Assembly (NCBI GenBank): GCA_963082875.1 | Contig: OY720097.1 | Span: 6,704,501-6,768,500, forward strand | Direction: 5' to 3' | DNA length: 64,000 nt | Origin: Corella eumyota | Taxonomy: Eukaryota; Chordata; Ascidiacea; Phlebobranchia; Corellidae | Shown: positions 12,515 through 24,388 of the stretch, one piece after another | Layout of the letters: every line of letters begins with the position of its first letter | Position numbering within the stretch: the first letter of the stretch is position 1 | The notes under the pieces: model-generated | Databases searched by the model: none | What the model was told of the DNA's origin: nothing | What the model saw: only the letters and a program-made list of their open reading frames with translations | Made by a program: the position numbers and the translations under genes

Positions 12515-14912
12515 TTAACGAAATTTCAAAGTTTGCTTGGGTTTGTTACTTGAATTCGCCTGGCTTATAAGACTTTCCCGCCTTGAATTGGAAACAGTCA
12601 ATTTTCTAGCTTTTGTTGGATGAGCAATAACACGTTCTTCTTTTCCACGACTTAGTCTTCCATAATCATCTAAAAATTTAAAAAAATTAAATCTACATGG
12701 GTATTAAAAAATATATCACAAAAAGAAAAATGTTCAAAAAATTCAATAATACTGGTTTATTTACTTTCCATGACATTAAACGCCAACTGACCTAGAGTCA
12801 ATTCGACTACTTTGTTTCCTCTATTGTTTTTGCTACAAAACGGAAAAAGTTTTTGATAAAGCATTTGCAATCCTCCCTTGAGTTCTTTATTGTTTATGTT
12901 GTAAATAAAAGGATTCACGGCGCTGTTACAAAAAGCAAACCTGAATTTAAACAACTTTGTATTAATATTTTTAATAACATAAAAACTAAAAATCCAGCAA
13001 TTCCAAGATTATGAGATTTTATGTTTCGTTAAATACTATATTTACCATTCTAATACTTTTAACAACACGTCATGATTTCCACAACTCGAACACAATGATA
13101 GAGTAACGTAGGTTTGAAAAAATGGAAACCAAAAAGCAAGGAATGCCGCTAAGATAAGCCCTGTTGTAAAATGAAGACGGCGTTGTCTTATAAGCGCCAT
13201 GTCTTGAAACTGTAGAATACGTATTCGGTTAAGACTTTCTTTTACTTGCATTTTATGCATTTTATCTTATACTTAAACATCGAACACTTTATTATAATGT
13301 TTACCTGTGTTCTTTTAGCTTGCAGTTTTAAAATAGTATTTATTTTACTATAAGTAAATAACATCACTGTAAGAGGGATGTAAAAAGAGCCGGAAACACT
13401 GAATAAAATATACCACGTTTCACTTGAGTGATTACACTCCTTAAGTTCCTAAATTAAAAATAGGCGGTAAGTTATTTAGCTAGCTAGACTATAAGACAGC
13501 AGCAAACTAATTTTAAGTCCTGAGTTTTTAAACAATAAAACTTTAATACAGTTACTACTATTCCTTCACAAGTTCACAGTGTTTTTTTTGCAGCACTATG
13601 AAATAACTGTATGGAAAATTAGTTACCGAGTTTTTAAATGTGCTCGATTTGGAAAACAAAAATGGTGGCAATGAAATAAACCCGGACCACATCCAGGCCA
13701 GCAAAACCATAACAATTGCTCTTTTAACCGTGTTTTCATTTCTAAAACATAAGCAATTATTTTAGGCTATTAACTATACAAATTTCACAATTGTGGCTTA
13801 ATTAAATTCGTTAAAAATTCAAAAAGTTTAAAATATCTTTAACGCTAGGCCTACTTGTAAGCTATTCCTCGAGTAACCGCCCAGTAACGATTAATTCCAA
13901 TTAGGCAGATGTTCCAAATGCTAGCTGTACATAAAACAATGTCGCATGACAATGCTAACTGTAAAAAAAAACAATTTTAGAAATGGCAAAGGATTTTTTA
14001 TTTATTTTCCGCACCTATATTAAGAACAGTCTGCAGCCAACCATCAGGTTAATAAACTAGTCAACTTAAACTAAATAAATACGGACTGATCACTGCAGAG
14101 CAAAATGTACTGTTTACTTTTTATATGCATTTTTTACAATTGCGTTTTATTGAAAGTATGTTAAAAATGATTTTTTTTAATGACCCAACCTTGCACATTA
14201 TTTTTCCGAATGGCCAATACCCAAGCACGTCTCGAGTTAAATTGAGGGGTAATATTAATGCTGCAAGTAAGGTATCCGAAACAGATAGAGAACAAAGAAA
14301 TACGTTTTGTACTGTTTGCATTTGCTTGAAGAGTACCACGGATAAAATAACAGATATGTTTCCAATAAGTATGATCAAGATTAGGATAACAACAAATAGA
14401 ATAGTACAGACCTAATCAAAATTAAAAATGATTAAATCTTAGAGTAAACTATTGTGTAAAAATAAAAACAAATGCTAAGGATTTTAAAAACTTTAAGCAG
14501 ATTAGGGTGTTGTAAAATATTGATCGGCAACGTAGTGTAGCTCAGACGCTTCCTACACTACATAAGGTCCTGGATTTGATCCCCAATCTTCTTATGCTGT
14601 AGCGCACTTAAGTAAGGCGCTATAAACGACATAAACCTTTGCTGAGCCAGCACCTATCCAGCAACTTGATTATCAGTTTTTTAAAAGATATTATACCAAT
14701 CTGTCAAAGGCAACTCGAAACTGGATCGGAGTAACGGTTGTTACTTTATGTTTAGATCGTTATGTCGATCTCCCAACATTGAGGATAGGATAAAGATATA
14801 TACAGAAAAAAATTAAAATACTACTTACCAACTTTACTGAATTCATTTTTTCTTCGACAACTGTCGTATTAGTCAAAGGTAAATCATTGTAAGTATTGTT
14901 AACAAGCGACAT
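12515..14912 (-). CDS. Class A GPCR, biogenic-amine-receptor-like
   Basis: Exons in transcript order: 14912-14829, 14411-14190, 13958-13855, 13741-13627, 13448-13305, about 13244-13046 (right edge uncertain), 12940-12765, 12669-12515. The first exon gives a short N-terminus (MSLVNNTYNDLPL) with Asn-glycosylation sites; an upstream in-frame ATG at 14954 is possible. TM1 shows IGNISVILSV, TM2 LSVSDTLLAALILP, and TM3 CDIVLCTAS followed by NRYWAVT. TM4 starts KRAIVMVLLAWMW. TM5 has WYILFSVSGSFYIP, TM6 FWFPFF and TM7 NSAVNPFIYN. In the aminergic alignment the amine-binding Asp3.32 and Ser5.42 and Ser5.46 are present. The ligand cannot be named. Odd points: DRY is NRY, CWxP is FWFP, and the third loop is short. 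The 13305/13244 junction does not fit in phase. A SINE occupies the first intron. Confidence 0.82.
14525..14800 (+). mobile_element. tRNA-derived SINE, intronic
   Basis: It begins GGCAACGTAGTGTAGCTCAG (A-box-like) and carries AAGGTCCTGGATTTGATCCC (B-box-like). The shared body contains GTAGCGCACTTAAGTAAGGC and GCTGAGCCAGCAC. It ends near CCCAACATTGAGGATAGGAT. It lies in the GPCR intron between the first exon and the TM1-TM2 exon, antisense to the gene. Confidence 0.78.
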
Positions 14913-14954
14913 AAAGATCCTTTTTAACTTTAAAAATTTATAGTGCAAGTACAA

Positions 14955-16572
14955 ACTAAATTTTACAGCTAATGTTTAAAAAAATTTGTCAATATTTGCT
15001 TACAAGATTATATGATTATTATCAAATTTAATCGCTACTTAATTAAAAACAAAAATATAACTGGTGCTTTATAACCCCCCGCCCCCTCCCCAAATCGTTA
15101 TCTTATTAGTAACTTTTTTAAAGTAACAGACTTAAATCTTTGGAAAACACAAACTAATTTTAACTTAATTCTCATAACGTTAAATTTATTTTATTGACGT
15201 TGTTTTATTTTATATTTATGATGTTCTTCATATTTTAGCTTGCCCACTCCGCGGTGAATGACGTCAGTAACTTAATCTTGCTGTCAATAGCAGCATCATC
15301 AAGCACCTGTGTTTTGCATCTGCATCCCATCGATATTTTATTCTAAATTGAATGACGTTACAAAACTAATCCTCTAATTATTTGTAAACCAATTAAGTGG
15401 TACAAACAATTGGTCTTATAACATAAGGTAATGTGTTTGATATTTAATGCTTTTATGTCGCAGCGTATTTGAATATGGCGCTTTAAACGATACCAACTCT
15501 TGCTAAGCCTATATTTAATTGTAGATTAATTTTGTGAGTAAATGCTTTAATATATATAAATTGTTTTTTCTTACAGCAAGAATATATATATAAATTTTTA
15601 TTTAGTCAAATGATGTCATTTATTTTGTAACTTACCTTATGTAAAAAAAAAATTTTTAATTATTTATTTAAAAATTTTATTGTTTTTTTTGCAGCGTTTA
15701 CATTTTAATTTTATTGTGCTCTTTATAGATTTTTATTGCAACGAAATCTGTAATATTTTTTTTAGTTTGAGGATAATTTGTGTTTGCGCTAGAGGCGCTA
15801 TAGAATGTTTAAATTTAATATTTTTCTTTCATTGTGGCAGTTTTAAATAAATCACATCCGCTATTTTAGTAAGAAATTGATTTTTTTAATTAAGGGGCTT
15901 TATATTGCAATATTATTAAATAAAACTCTAGTTGTTACAGTATAAACGTGTCAATCAATATTTTGTATAATTAGACATAAATTAGCGTTGAATACCTGTA
16001 ACAAGCGGACAGAAAATTAAGCAAAATGGCAAAAAACATAAACAGATAAACAAGATAAAAAAAAAGTCAAACAGTAAATGTTTAAAATTACATTGTGTTT
16101 AGGGCTGCAGAATCTTTTTTTAGTTATTCACAAAATTAACTTAACTTTTTAAGGTTGCATAAAATTACATTTAAATATTAGATTCCATTAGACTGTTAGA
16201 TCAGTATCACTTAATTCTGATTGCTTGACCCTTAGCCCTTTCAATAAATACAGCAATCATCCCGCAGAAAAGTACAAAAATTTCGTTTCGTCCCGCATTC
16301 CGTGAATTTATGTTAACGATTACATGCGGTCCCGCACTATCCCGCATCTCGTATTTTAGTTTTGTCCTGTCAGAGTCTGTGTTTCTGTATGTGTAAAAGT
16401 ACTAACGGACGGGTGCACCAATAGCATGTAATGACACTGAGTGTTATCACATGATCTCCTAGTATTTTTTTAGAAAGTTGTTTAAATGTTTAGGTAAACA
16501 TAAATTAAATTAAGTGTGTGGGGTGTTAGAAAAGTATTTTAACCAACAACAAGACAGCAAGAGCTGTTGACC
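14955..16572. promoter_or_regulatory. Head-to-head intergenic region between GPCR and PPM1D
   Basis: The GPCR and PPM1D start about 1.6 kb apart and diverge, so both promoters should be here. Visible contents are a C-rich run (15076-15093), the decayed SINE at 15395-15530, and four TCCCGC motifs at 16260-16345 close to PPM1D. I see no coding exon. Confidence 0.45.
15395..15530 (+). mobile_element. Degenerate partial SINE
   Basis: It matches the SINE body only loosely: ACATAAGGTAATGTGTTTGA in place of the B-box, then GGCGCTTTAAACGATACC and TTGCTAAGCC. It is older and more decayed than the copy at 14525. Confidence 0.5.
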
Positions 16573-19342
16573 ATGTCCCCAACCAATTGTTGGAATTTGC
16601 GGGTTACGGCAGAGGTGAATCAGGGTGGCCGCAAGTACATGGAAGATGTTACATCAATCCAGTTCGAACGGGTGCAATTTGAAGGAGCAATGGTTGAATA
16701 TGCCGCATTTGCGATTTATGATGGGCACGGTGGCAAGGACGCGGCACATTTTGCGCGAGATCATTTGCTGGAAAATTTAAAAGTTCAGAAAGGTTTTTTC
16801 TCAAGTGACACTGAAATTGTGAAATCTGCCATCTCTGATGCGTTTGTAGCAACACACCATGCCATGTGGAATAAATTGCGTAAGTCAATATAATAAGAAT
16901 ATTTTTTGTTTATATTTGATGGGCTAGTTTAAGATTTTAGAATTCACAAAGATGAGACACAAAATAAAATATTGTAAAAAAGAGTTTCTAGTAAAAATAG
17001 TATTTTTATTTAAATATGTATTTATTATTTTATATACAGTTTATTTCTTTTTAAAGGCTCCTTCCTGACTTTGCATTTAAAATTGTATATGTTTATATTA
17101 TGCTCTGTAGCTGTAGTTTTTTATTTGTTTAGCTGAGTGGCCAAAAACACAAATGGGACACCCAAGTACAGCTGGTACTACAGCCAGTCTTGCAATAATT
17201 CGGGGAAATCGCCTTTATATTGCAAACGTTGGTGATTCAATGATAGTAATGGGCAGTCGAATGGCTACGGGGGAAAATTTACCGTTTAGGGCAACTGATC
17301 TGACTATAGATCACAAACCAGAGCTTCACAAGGAAAGAAAACGAATTGAAAAGTGTGGTGGATGGTTAGTTTTTTATCTTAAATTTAAGGCAGATACCTA
17401 TATATTAACCAGTGTCAATTAAAAAGTCTTGTTTTTATGTCAATAATTTCCTGGACAGAATTTGAAAAAAATGTTATTGTTTTTAAGATATATATGTAAT
17501 AGTTTTAATATATACCTTTATCAATTGTTTTTTTTTAGTGTTATGAACAAATCTGGAGTCAACAGAGTGGTTTGGAGTAGACCGAAGATTAACCACAATG
17601 GACCGATTCGTCGCAGCACAAAAATTGACAAAATACCGTTCCTAGCTGTGGCCAGATCTTTAGGTGATCTTTGGAGTTTTAACTCAGAATTAAATGAATT
17701 TGTGGTAAGTATTGTTATGTTTTGTTATTGTACAAAAAAATTGGGTATGCTTTTTATGTTGAATTAGTGTATGATATGTGATATTTGATTGATTGCGCTA
17801 TTAAATGCCCTTTCTCTTGCCCTTTTCTCCATTTTACAATAAGGTAATAGGATTTATATGTATTGAGAAAAGGTGTGTTTAGGTTTAAGTAGAACACCTT
17901 TTCTGGAGTTTAACCTACATAAATGCTTTGAGAAGAGCTATATGTATATGTTGGCTCTTGAAGATAAGTAAGCTGTTAGTGCCTTTGAACTTAATACTTT
18001 TTTAGCCCAATATCATGATTATAATACCACTCCACATTATGCTGCTTTTTCAGTTCTGCTAAAAGTAACCAATTAATTCTTATAGGTTTCACCAGTTCCA
18101 GACACCTATGTTTACCAATTACAACAAGCTAAAGATCAGTTTGTGGTTCTAGCTAGTGACGGTTTATGGAATATGATAAGGCCTCAGGAAGCTGTCAACG
18201 TGGTTTCAAATATTGAGGAAAAAAGAAATTCAGCAAAGTCATATTCTGATTCTGAATCCGAGGTTATTATAGTGAGGAGTTTTTTTGTTACCTTTTTTAC
18301 TAAGTTTTTTTTTTTTAGCTATTTGGTATATTATTGTAAATATAGTAATACTGATTTGTATATAAAAATTTATTGTTTTAATTGGAATATTGTTAAATTA
18401 TTTTAATTTTTTTAAAGTATATATTACATAAAAAGAATATTTTTTACATTTTTATTGAAATATATAAAATTTTTTAGCCAGAAGAAGATCCAATGGTTAA
18501 AAGTCCAGCTCACGAACTAGTTCATGCTGCATTAAAGAGATGGGAAATGCGAAAAATGAGAGCAGACAACACAAGTGTTATTGTTGTTGTAATTGAGAGA
18601 AAGAAAATCGACAAAGTTAAGAAAAAAGAAACTTATTTTAAAAGTTGGACGAGTACAAAGTATGTTGTTTTATGAATTTTAGAAAATAAATAAAACTTTG
18701 GTTGTGGTCTATACATAAAGATTTTATAAAATTGAATTTTTTGCTTTATTTATTTAACACTTTTTTTTTAATATTATATGTTTTATGAATTTTAGAAATC
18801 CTGCATCAACTCTAGGCGATGAAGTAAAAGAATTTGCAGACTGTGCAGCCAAAAAGAAAATTGGTAAAAAATTTATAAAAATACATATTTGTTTGTTAAA
18901 ACTAACACAAAGGTGTAAAAAAAACTTAAATTTATCTTTTTTTTCAGACGAATCTCCATCGAAGCCTCCGCCTCCACTCCAAGATTCAAGCATTTCATCT
19001 TCCAGTGAGCCCGAGGCATCAACATCTGCACCCAAACCCAAATCGCCCAAAGTTCAAACCCCAAGCCCCACCAAACAACCCCCTAAAAGTTCACCCACCA
19101 AAGTTATCAGCCCCTCCGAAAAACGAGTGACAAGGTCACATTTACTGCCACGCTTAACCAGAAGTGCTGCAAAGAGAAAGAACAGTGTAGACAGCAACAC
19201 TTTAGGTGGTACGAAAAAGGCAAAAAGGACCCCTATAAGAAAAATACAATCTAGAAGAACCAGGTCAGAAGGTGGGAAAGCTTTGACACCTGGCGCCTTA
19301 AAGTCTGGTACGAGAAAATCATTTAACAAGAAAGCCGTGTAA
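16573..19342 (+). CDS. PPM1D: Protein phosphatase PPM1D (WIP1) orthologue
   Basis: Exons 16573-16879, 17133-17364, 17539-17704, 18086-18271, 18478-18659, 18796-18863 and 18948-19342 join in phase to about 511 residues. The start is the first in-frame ATG. PP2C-family landmarks appear in order: [76 protein letters not shown] and [22 protein letters not shown] and PIRRSTKID are close to vertebrate WIP1, a nuclear Mn/Mg-dependent phosphatase that turns off the DNA-damage response by acting on p53, ATM-pathway and p38 targets. The proline-rich insertion before the DGHGG strand of the human protein is absent. The tail is Ser/Pro-rich and then strongly basic ([20 protein letters not shown]), which suggests nuclear targeting. 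Reading through the exon ending 18659 gives a shorter form. Confidence 0.93.
18660..18690 (+). promoter_or_regulatory. Alternative 3' end of PPM1D (retained intron)
   Basis: If the donor at 18660 (GTATGT) is not used, the frame reads on to a stop at 18673-18675. The protein would end KYVVL and lack the Ser/Pro and basic tail. An AATAAA follows at once at 18685-18690. Both the stop and the signal are seen; use of this end is inferred. Confidence 0.45.
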
Positions 19343-20373
19343 TTTTTTGTTTTTATTTGAAGGTGTTTTTAATGTTTGTGCGTTTTATTTCATATTAAAT
19401 GTGATCTGCTGAAAGCATGTTTTTTAACATCTAGAAATTTTATCTTGCTGTTCATTATTTAAGAATTTTTTTTAGACATTAAACTGTTATGGGAAAAATG
19501 TTTTAATTTTTAAATTTTAGTTTTGTACTTTTTTTTTGGTTTGCACTATTACATTTTATATTAAAAACTACATTTTTATGGCAAATTAAACATGTTTATT
19601 TTAATGAACATAAATATTAAAATTTCTATAAGTTAAATCTATTTTTTATAGCTGTTAAATAAAATTGATTTTAAAATGAAATGGTAACTTGCGCTTTTTT
19701 CATAAAATTTTTTCTCTTATGTGTATTGATCTTGTGTTTATGTCAAACTAATTCTCTATTTTATGGAAGTTATAAAATTATATTAATGTTAAACAGTTAT
19801 ATTTTGTCAATTATCTGCCTTTATTTTTGCTGCTGAATTGGTTAATGGTATGCTGTTATAGACTGCTTTTTATTTTTTTTTGTGTAAATATCTTTTTATT
19901 CTTTTATTGTAACTATTTTAACGTTTGGTAAATTAAGTTGTTTTCTTTACCCTTTTCCATAAGCTGATAAAAATTTTAGGAATAGCAATTGTTTAAAAAA
20001 TTGTCCTTTATTTTATTGAATGTTAAAACTAAAATTTTACCTTTTGTTTTTAATGTGACAATTTTAACAATTTATAAAAGTTAAAAAATTAAAAACCTAA
20101 ATGTGTAACTGCCAGATGTATAAATATTTGGGTAAGCTAAATAAATAAGTTTTATAAAGTAATTCATGTTTTGTTTAACAAGTAAAAGAATAAGAGTGGG
20201 ATTTATTGTGTTAATAATTTAGCCGTACTTAAATTGATTTAAAAAAAAAATTATATATAAGCTTAAATATAAATCTGCAATATCCAAAAGACCCTAAAAG
20301 TAAAAAGGTTGTTTAAAATTATAAACCTAAAAGTTTATATAAAGAACTATAAAGACTAAAAAAGTAAAAATAA
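19343..20373. other. PPM1D 3' UTR and spacer
   Basis: T-rich sequence after the PPM1D stop, with an AATAAA at 19658-19663 that may end the transcript. No coding exon is seen before the tRNA gene. Confidence 0.5.
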
Positions 20374-20444
20374 GGGGACACCCGGATTTGAACCAGGGAC
20401 CTCTCGATCTGCAGTCGAATGCTCCACCACTGAGCTATATCCCC
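20374..20444 (-). tRNA. tRNA-Cys (GCA)
   Basis: The minus strand reads GGGGATATAGCTCAGTGGTG at its start and ends GGTTCAAATCCGGGTGTCCC plus C. The 7-bp acceptor stem pairs. The D-arm has TAGCTCAGTGG, the T-arm has GGTTCAAATCC, and the anticodon loop CTGCAGA has anticodon GCA with a paired TCGAC/GTCGA-like stem. The body is close to vertebrate tRNA-Cys. It has no intron, and a T-run terminator (TTATTTTTA) follows at once on the minus strand. It is a free-standing gene between PPM1D and the methyltransferase-like gene. Confidence 0.97.
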
Positions 20445-20962
20445 ACATTTTATCTAAATGTATTGTATGTAATGCCTTATCATCGTTGAAACACGTTCAT
20501 GCGTGAAAAAGCAAAAAAATCCCTTCTTAAATTTCTGTAATTAACTTGTAAAGTTGATACACACCTTTTATAACCCATCGCTCTAATTTAAATCAGGAAT
20601 AAAGAAAAATTAAAATGTGACAAGAGCCTAAAACAATTTTTAAGCCCCGACCTTCTTTGTCTGTCGGATACTCTTACAACCAGTTAGAAACTCACGGATT
20701 GTATTGTGACGTCATAAGCGAGGTAACTTCGCAACAAAAACACAACTCCATTGAACAATAAACACAATGTAATGTGGTTAGTTGTGTATACCACCACCAG
20801 TTTAGCTTTAAGTAGGCTTGAAAATTGATTTTTTTATTAGTGAATGCGCGATTAAACCTACAACTCTATGAAAAATATGCTCAGTAAATATTAAGAGTAC
20901 GGAGAGTAGGTGACTGTTTTTTATACCACATTAATCCTAACTATTAGAAAGCTTAAATAAAA

Positions 20963-23900
20963 ATGGAACAAAATAGTACCCCCACGAAATCGCCTAAAAA
21001 TTCTGCTAGAAAGAAAACCAAAAATAGATCAAAGTTGGTCGCTGTTTCCAATGTGGAAACCAAACCTAAAAGACCAATTGATTTTATAAATGGTAATTCC
21101 TCGTTGGTTAAGTTCTTTCCAACAGAAGTGTCGGATGATGATGAGCATGTTTTAGGACAAAACACAGAAAATATAAACAACGACGATGATACAAATTTAA
21201 CGCCAAGGAGAAGAAAAGGGACTGAGTTTAAGGTATTTAAGTATATTTTATAAATAGTCTAACGCAGTAAAAAACATAATTGTAATAATATTTTGTTTAA
21301 AATGTGTTTTAAAACAGTAAAAGTTATTTACAGGCTGGCAAGGTGTTGCAGCACCTAATCTTGTAGACATGTCTTAATTTAGTGCATATTTAGCCCAAAG
21401 TAAACACTTACAATGTTTTTCTTTATAACAGGACGCTCAAACAAAACAGCAAAGTGAACTTTCCACCCTTCGCCATCGCGACAATGGAAAAGAGAATTAC
21501 AAACCAAATATTGACGCAGGTTGCCAGTCGGTTACGATGGCTAGGCCCAATCTATACGCTGATTTAGATAGAGTTGCACTTGAAAACAGTAATTATAGTA
21601 TACCACTTGAAACAGAAAATATAGTTCGTCATCGTGCTATCATTCCAGTGCAAATGGAACCAGATTCTAGTTTATTAAAGGAAAATAACAAACCGAAGGT
21701 CAAGAAAAGGATTCGAAAGAAAAAGAAACACATTTACGACGATTCTGAAGGTACAACTAATAAACAACACGTAGTGCCCCTACTGAGCTAATTAGCCTAA
21801 TGAATAAAAGGTTTTTAAAATCGATCTAAACTTTTTATAAAGGATGTATTTTAAGATATTTCAAAAAATACAAATTTGTGTAAAGCTGTTTTTAATTGGG
21901 CATGTACACTAGCTTATGTTACAATAGGAGATCGCTTAGTAAAAAAAGTTTTACAATTATGTTTGGTGGTATTACTTTTCCCAACTAATTGTTTTAAACA
22001 ATATTAAAACAGTATATACTAATTTATGTAATGAACATTTCAGATGTGACTCTGCTTCGTAAACGTTTCCCTCTTCAACCAAACCTCACTAATTCAGAAG
22101 AACAATTGGAATTGCCTTTAAGCGTTATATCCGAGCAGTTGCAAAGTGAAATAAGCCTACCATATTTTCAAAAATCAGAGCTGTATCGGTTTGGGAAAAA
22201 ATACGAAACAAATCTTTTCCAAGTAAGTGTAACTAAGTTTTAAAATCTTGTTTGTTGGGATGCTATTTTAGTCTTCTGAATTTAAGTGTCAGAGTGATTT
22301 TATGCTATTTTATACTGCATTTCTTATAATACAGTTTATTGTATTATAAATCCTCTATTTATAAATTGTAAGTTTAAGTTTTGCTTTAATTATTTTCAGC
22401 TTATCCATCAATACCTAGAACTAGACACGTTTCACCGGGTCGGATTTGTCGGTCAAGAGAAAGGCTCACTGGCGCCTCTACTGGAACAACATTTCTGTCT
22501 TATTAAGCCCGTGATGTCTATCTTTCCAGGTAGATTTATTACATATAAGGTTATAGCATTGTTTGTAAGTATGAAATATCTTATTATTCCCAAGATCTCA
22601 AGTCTTTACTATACGGTAATATCAGTAGATTTTTACATTGGAATTCAATGATGGTTTAACCAAAGCTTTTAGCACACTTCCTATTTTTAAAATAAAAGAG
22701 AAGACTACTATTAGGTAAAATTGAAAAAAAATGTTTGTATTATTTATTTTTATTTTAGGTAAAATTGATTATAAAGATGTTAACGACCAAAAACTGCTTG
22801 CCTTTAAAATAGCTCACGTTGGAGCGGAAGAATATTTTTCACAGGTAAACATATTTGTGGAACAATACTTTCACAGGTTTTTACTAAATATTTACATAAA
22901 CCTTATCTTAATGAACATTATTGTATTTTTGTAGATATCTAAAGATAATTCCAAAGAGCGATTAGTTTTTGATAGAATAATACTTCACGATTCTGTCCAT
23001 TTTTTCAAAGATCCACCATTAACCTTACGACACATTGTTAGCACCTTACATGAATTTGGAAAGGTACATTAGCTGATCCCATACATAATACAGCATTTTA
23101 AATAAATCTTACTATAAGTGGCATGTCCTTTAATAAATTAATTTTTTTACAATTTGTAGTTGATATTATAGCAATGTGTTGTAATATTTCGATATTTAAT
23201 TGAAAAACAAGGGAATAGCAATATTTTTGCGTTAAAATGCAATAATATAAGAATATTATAAAAAACAAAAAATGTTTTTTTTAGATACTTATAATACATC
23301 GGCCGGGGTCGCTTAACACTCTTCCCTTTTTTGAGGAGGCAAATATTAGAATTTGCGAAGAGGAAATCCCGTACATGAAAATAATTACAGCTTTACAAAA
23401 AATAGGTTAATTCAAAAGTATTAAAACATATTTTTAGTAATTTTATTTTTATTTAACAAAGACTAAAAATAAACAAAGGTATTGTTAATTTACCCAGGTA
23501 TAAAGCGTCTATACATTTAGAAACAAAATTAAAAGTATGAAACAAATTTTTTTCTAATTTTTTATGTTAAAATTTTGTTTTGCATATTTTCTAAAACAAA
23601 ATTTTTGTTTTGCTTTTTAAGGTTGTGATGTAGAGTGGGATTTAGTTCATGTACCAATAGAAATGCCCACAACCAAATGGTTGGCTATGCTCAAAGCTAA
23701 GTTTCCACCACAGATGGAAATTATGAGCGATTTTGAAATTGAATGTGGGCTGCGAGAATTATCAGAAGGACCACTTAAATATCTGGTAGCCTTTTTTATT
23801 AGTTTTAACTTTTCCCTTACAACCCTAAGTTGATGCCTCTCTTTATTTAGTAAAAACGGATGTAATATTGTGCCGTGTTTGAGCTTTTCTTTAAAGCCTG

Positions 23901-24388
23901 CCTCAGGGGTTAAAGCGTAGAATTGGTGCGGATCGAACCTAAAACCATTCGGCTTGTGATCCAATAACTGCGCTATCGGACTAAACATGTTAATTTGAAC
24001 AAAATTATTTTTTTATAAATACATTTTTACCAACAACTATATTCAAGATAAAAACAATATGTTTTCTATATAGCAAGGTACGAATATGGAAGCAGAGGAT
24101 AGACTGATGTTTATAACTGCTTCAAACCCTAATTTTGACTGCGCTTTTCCATCAGTTCAACGAGTAGGAGGAGCTAGTCAGGTACGACAACTTATTTAGA
24201 TTATAAAAAATGCAATAAATACAGACAATTTATTGGTATTGAATATTGCAACATAGCTTTTTAATGAATTTTAGGTTCCGTATTCTAGTCAGGCAGATGC
24301 CGAGTACACCCTTCCTTTGACCGAAGATTTGGAAATGTTTTTGCCAAAATCGACTAAGGCCCAATACCAGATGAAAGGATTATTCTAA
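20963..24388 (+). CDS. Uncharacterised SAM-methyltransferase-like protein
   Basis: Ten exons join in phase to 539 residues: 20963-21232, 21432-21750, 22044-22222, 22400-22529, 22759-22844, 22935-23063, 23285-23405, 23622-23785, 24074-24181, 24275-24388. The first two exons encode a polar, probably disordered region rich in Lys and Asp, with a basic cluster KKRIRKKKK. The C-terminal 300 residues look like a class I methyltransferase: a glycine-poor motif I (HRVGFVGQEKGSLAPLL), a strand with FDRIILHDSVHFF, then ILIIHRPGSLNTLPFF, and a late helix TTKWLAMLKAKFPPQMEIMS followed by DFEIECGLREL. The order of these pieces matches that fold, but the degenerate motif I leaves catalysis uncertain. I do not recognise a named orthologue. 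AATAAA lies at 24576-24581. Confidence 0.75.
23855..23985 (-). mobile_element. tRNA-like SINE fragment, second family
   Basis: The minus strand reads GTCCGATAGCGCAGTTATTG (A-box-like) and, about 35 bp on, GGTTTTAGGTTCGATCCGCA (B-box-like). The promoter halves resemble a tRNA, but the arms do not pair as a whole tRNA. The sequence differs from the SINEs at 1203, 14525 and 40953. It sits in an intron of the methyltransferase-like gene. Confidence 0.55.

Noticed and set aside
19054-19329. 91-aa minus-strand frame
   Set aside because: Antisense shadow of the last PPM1D exon.
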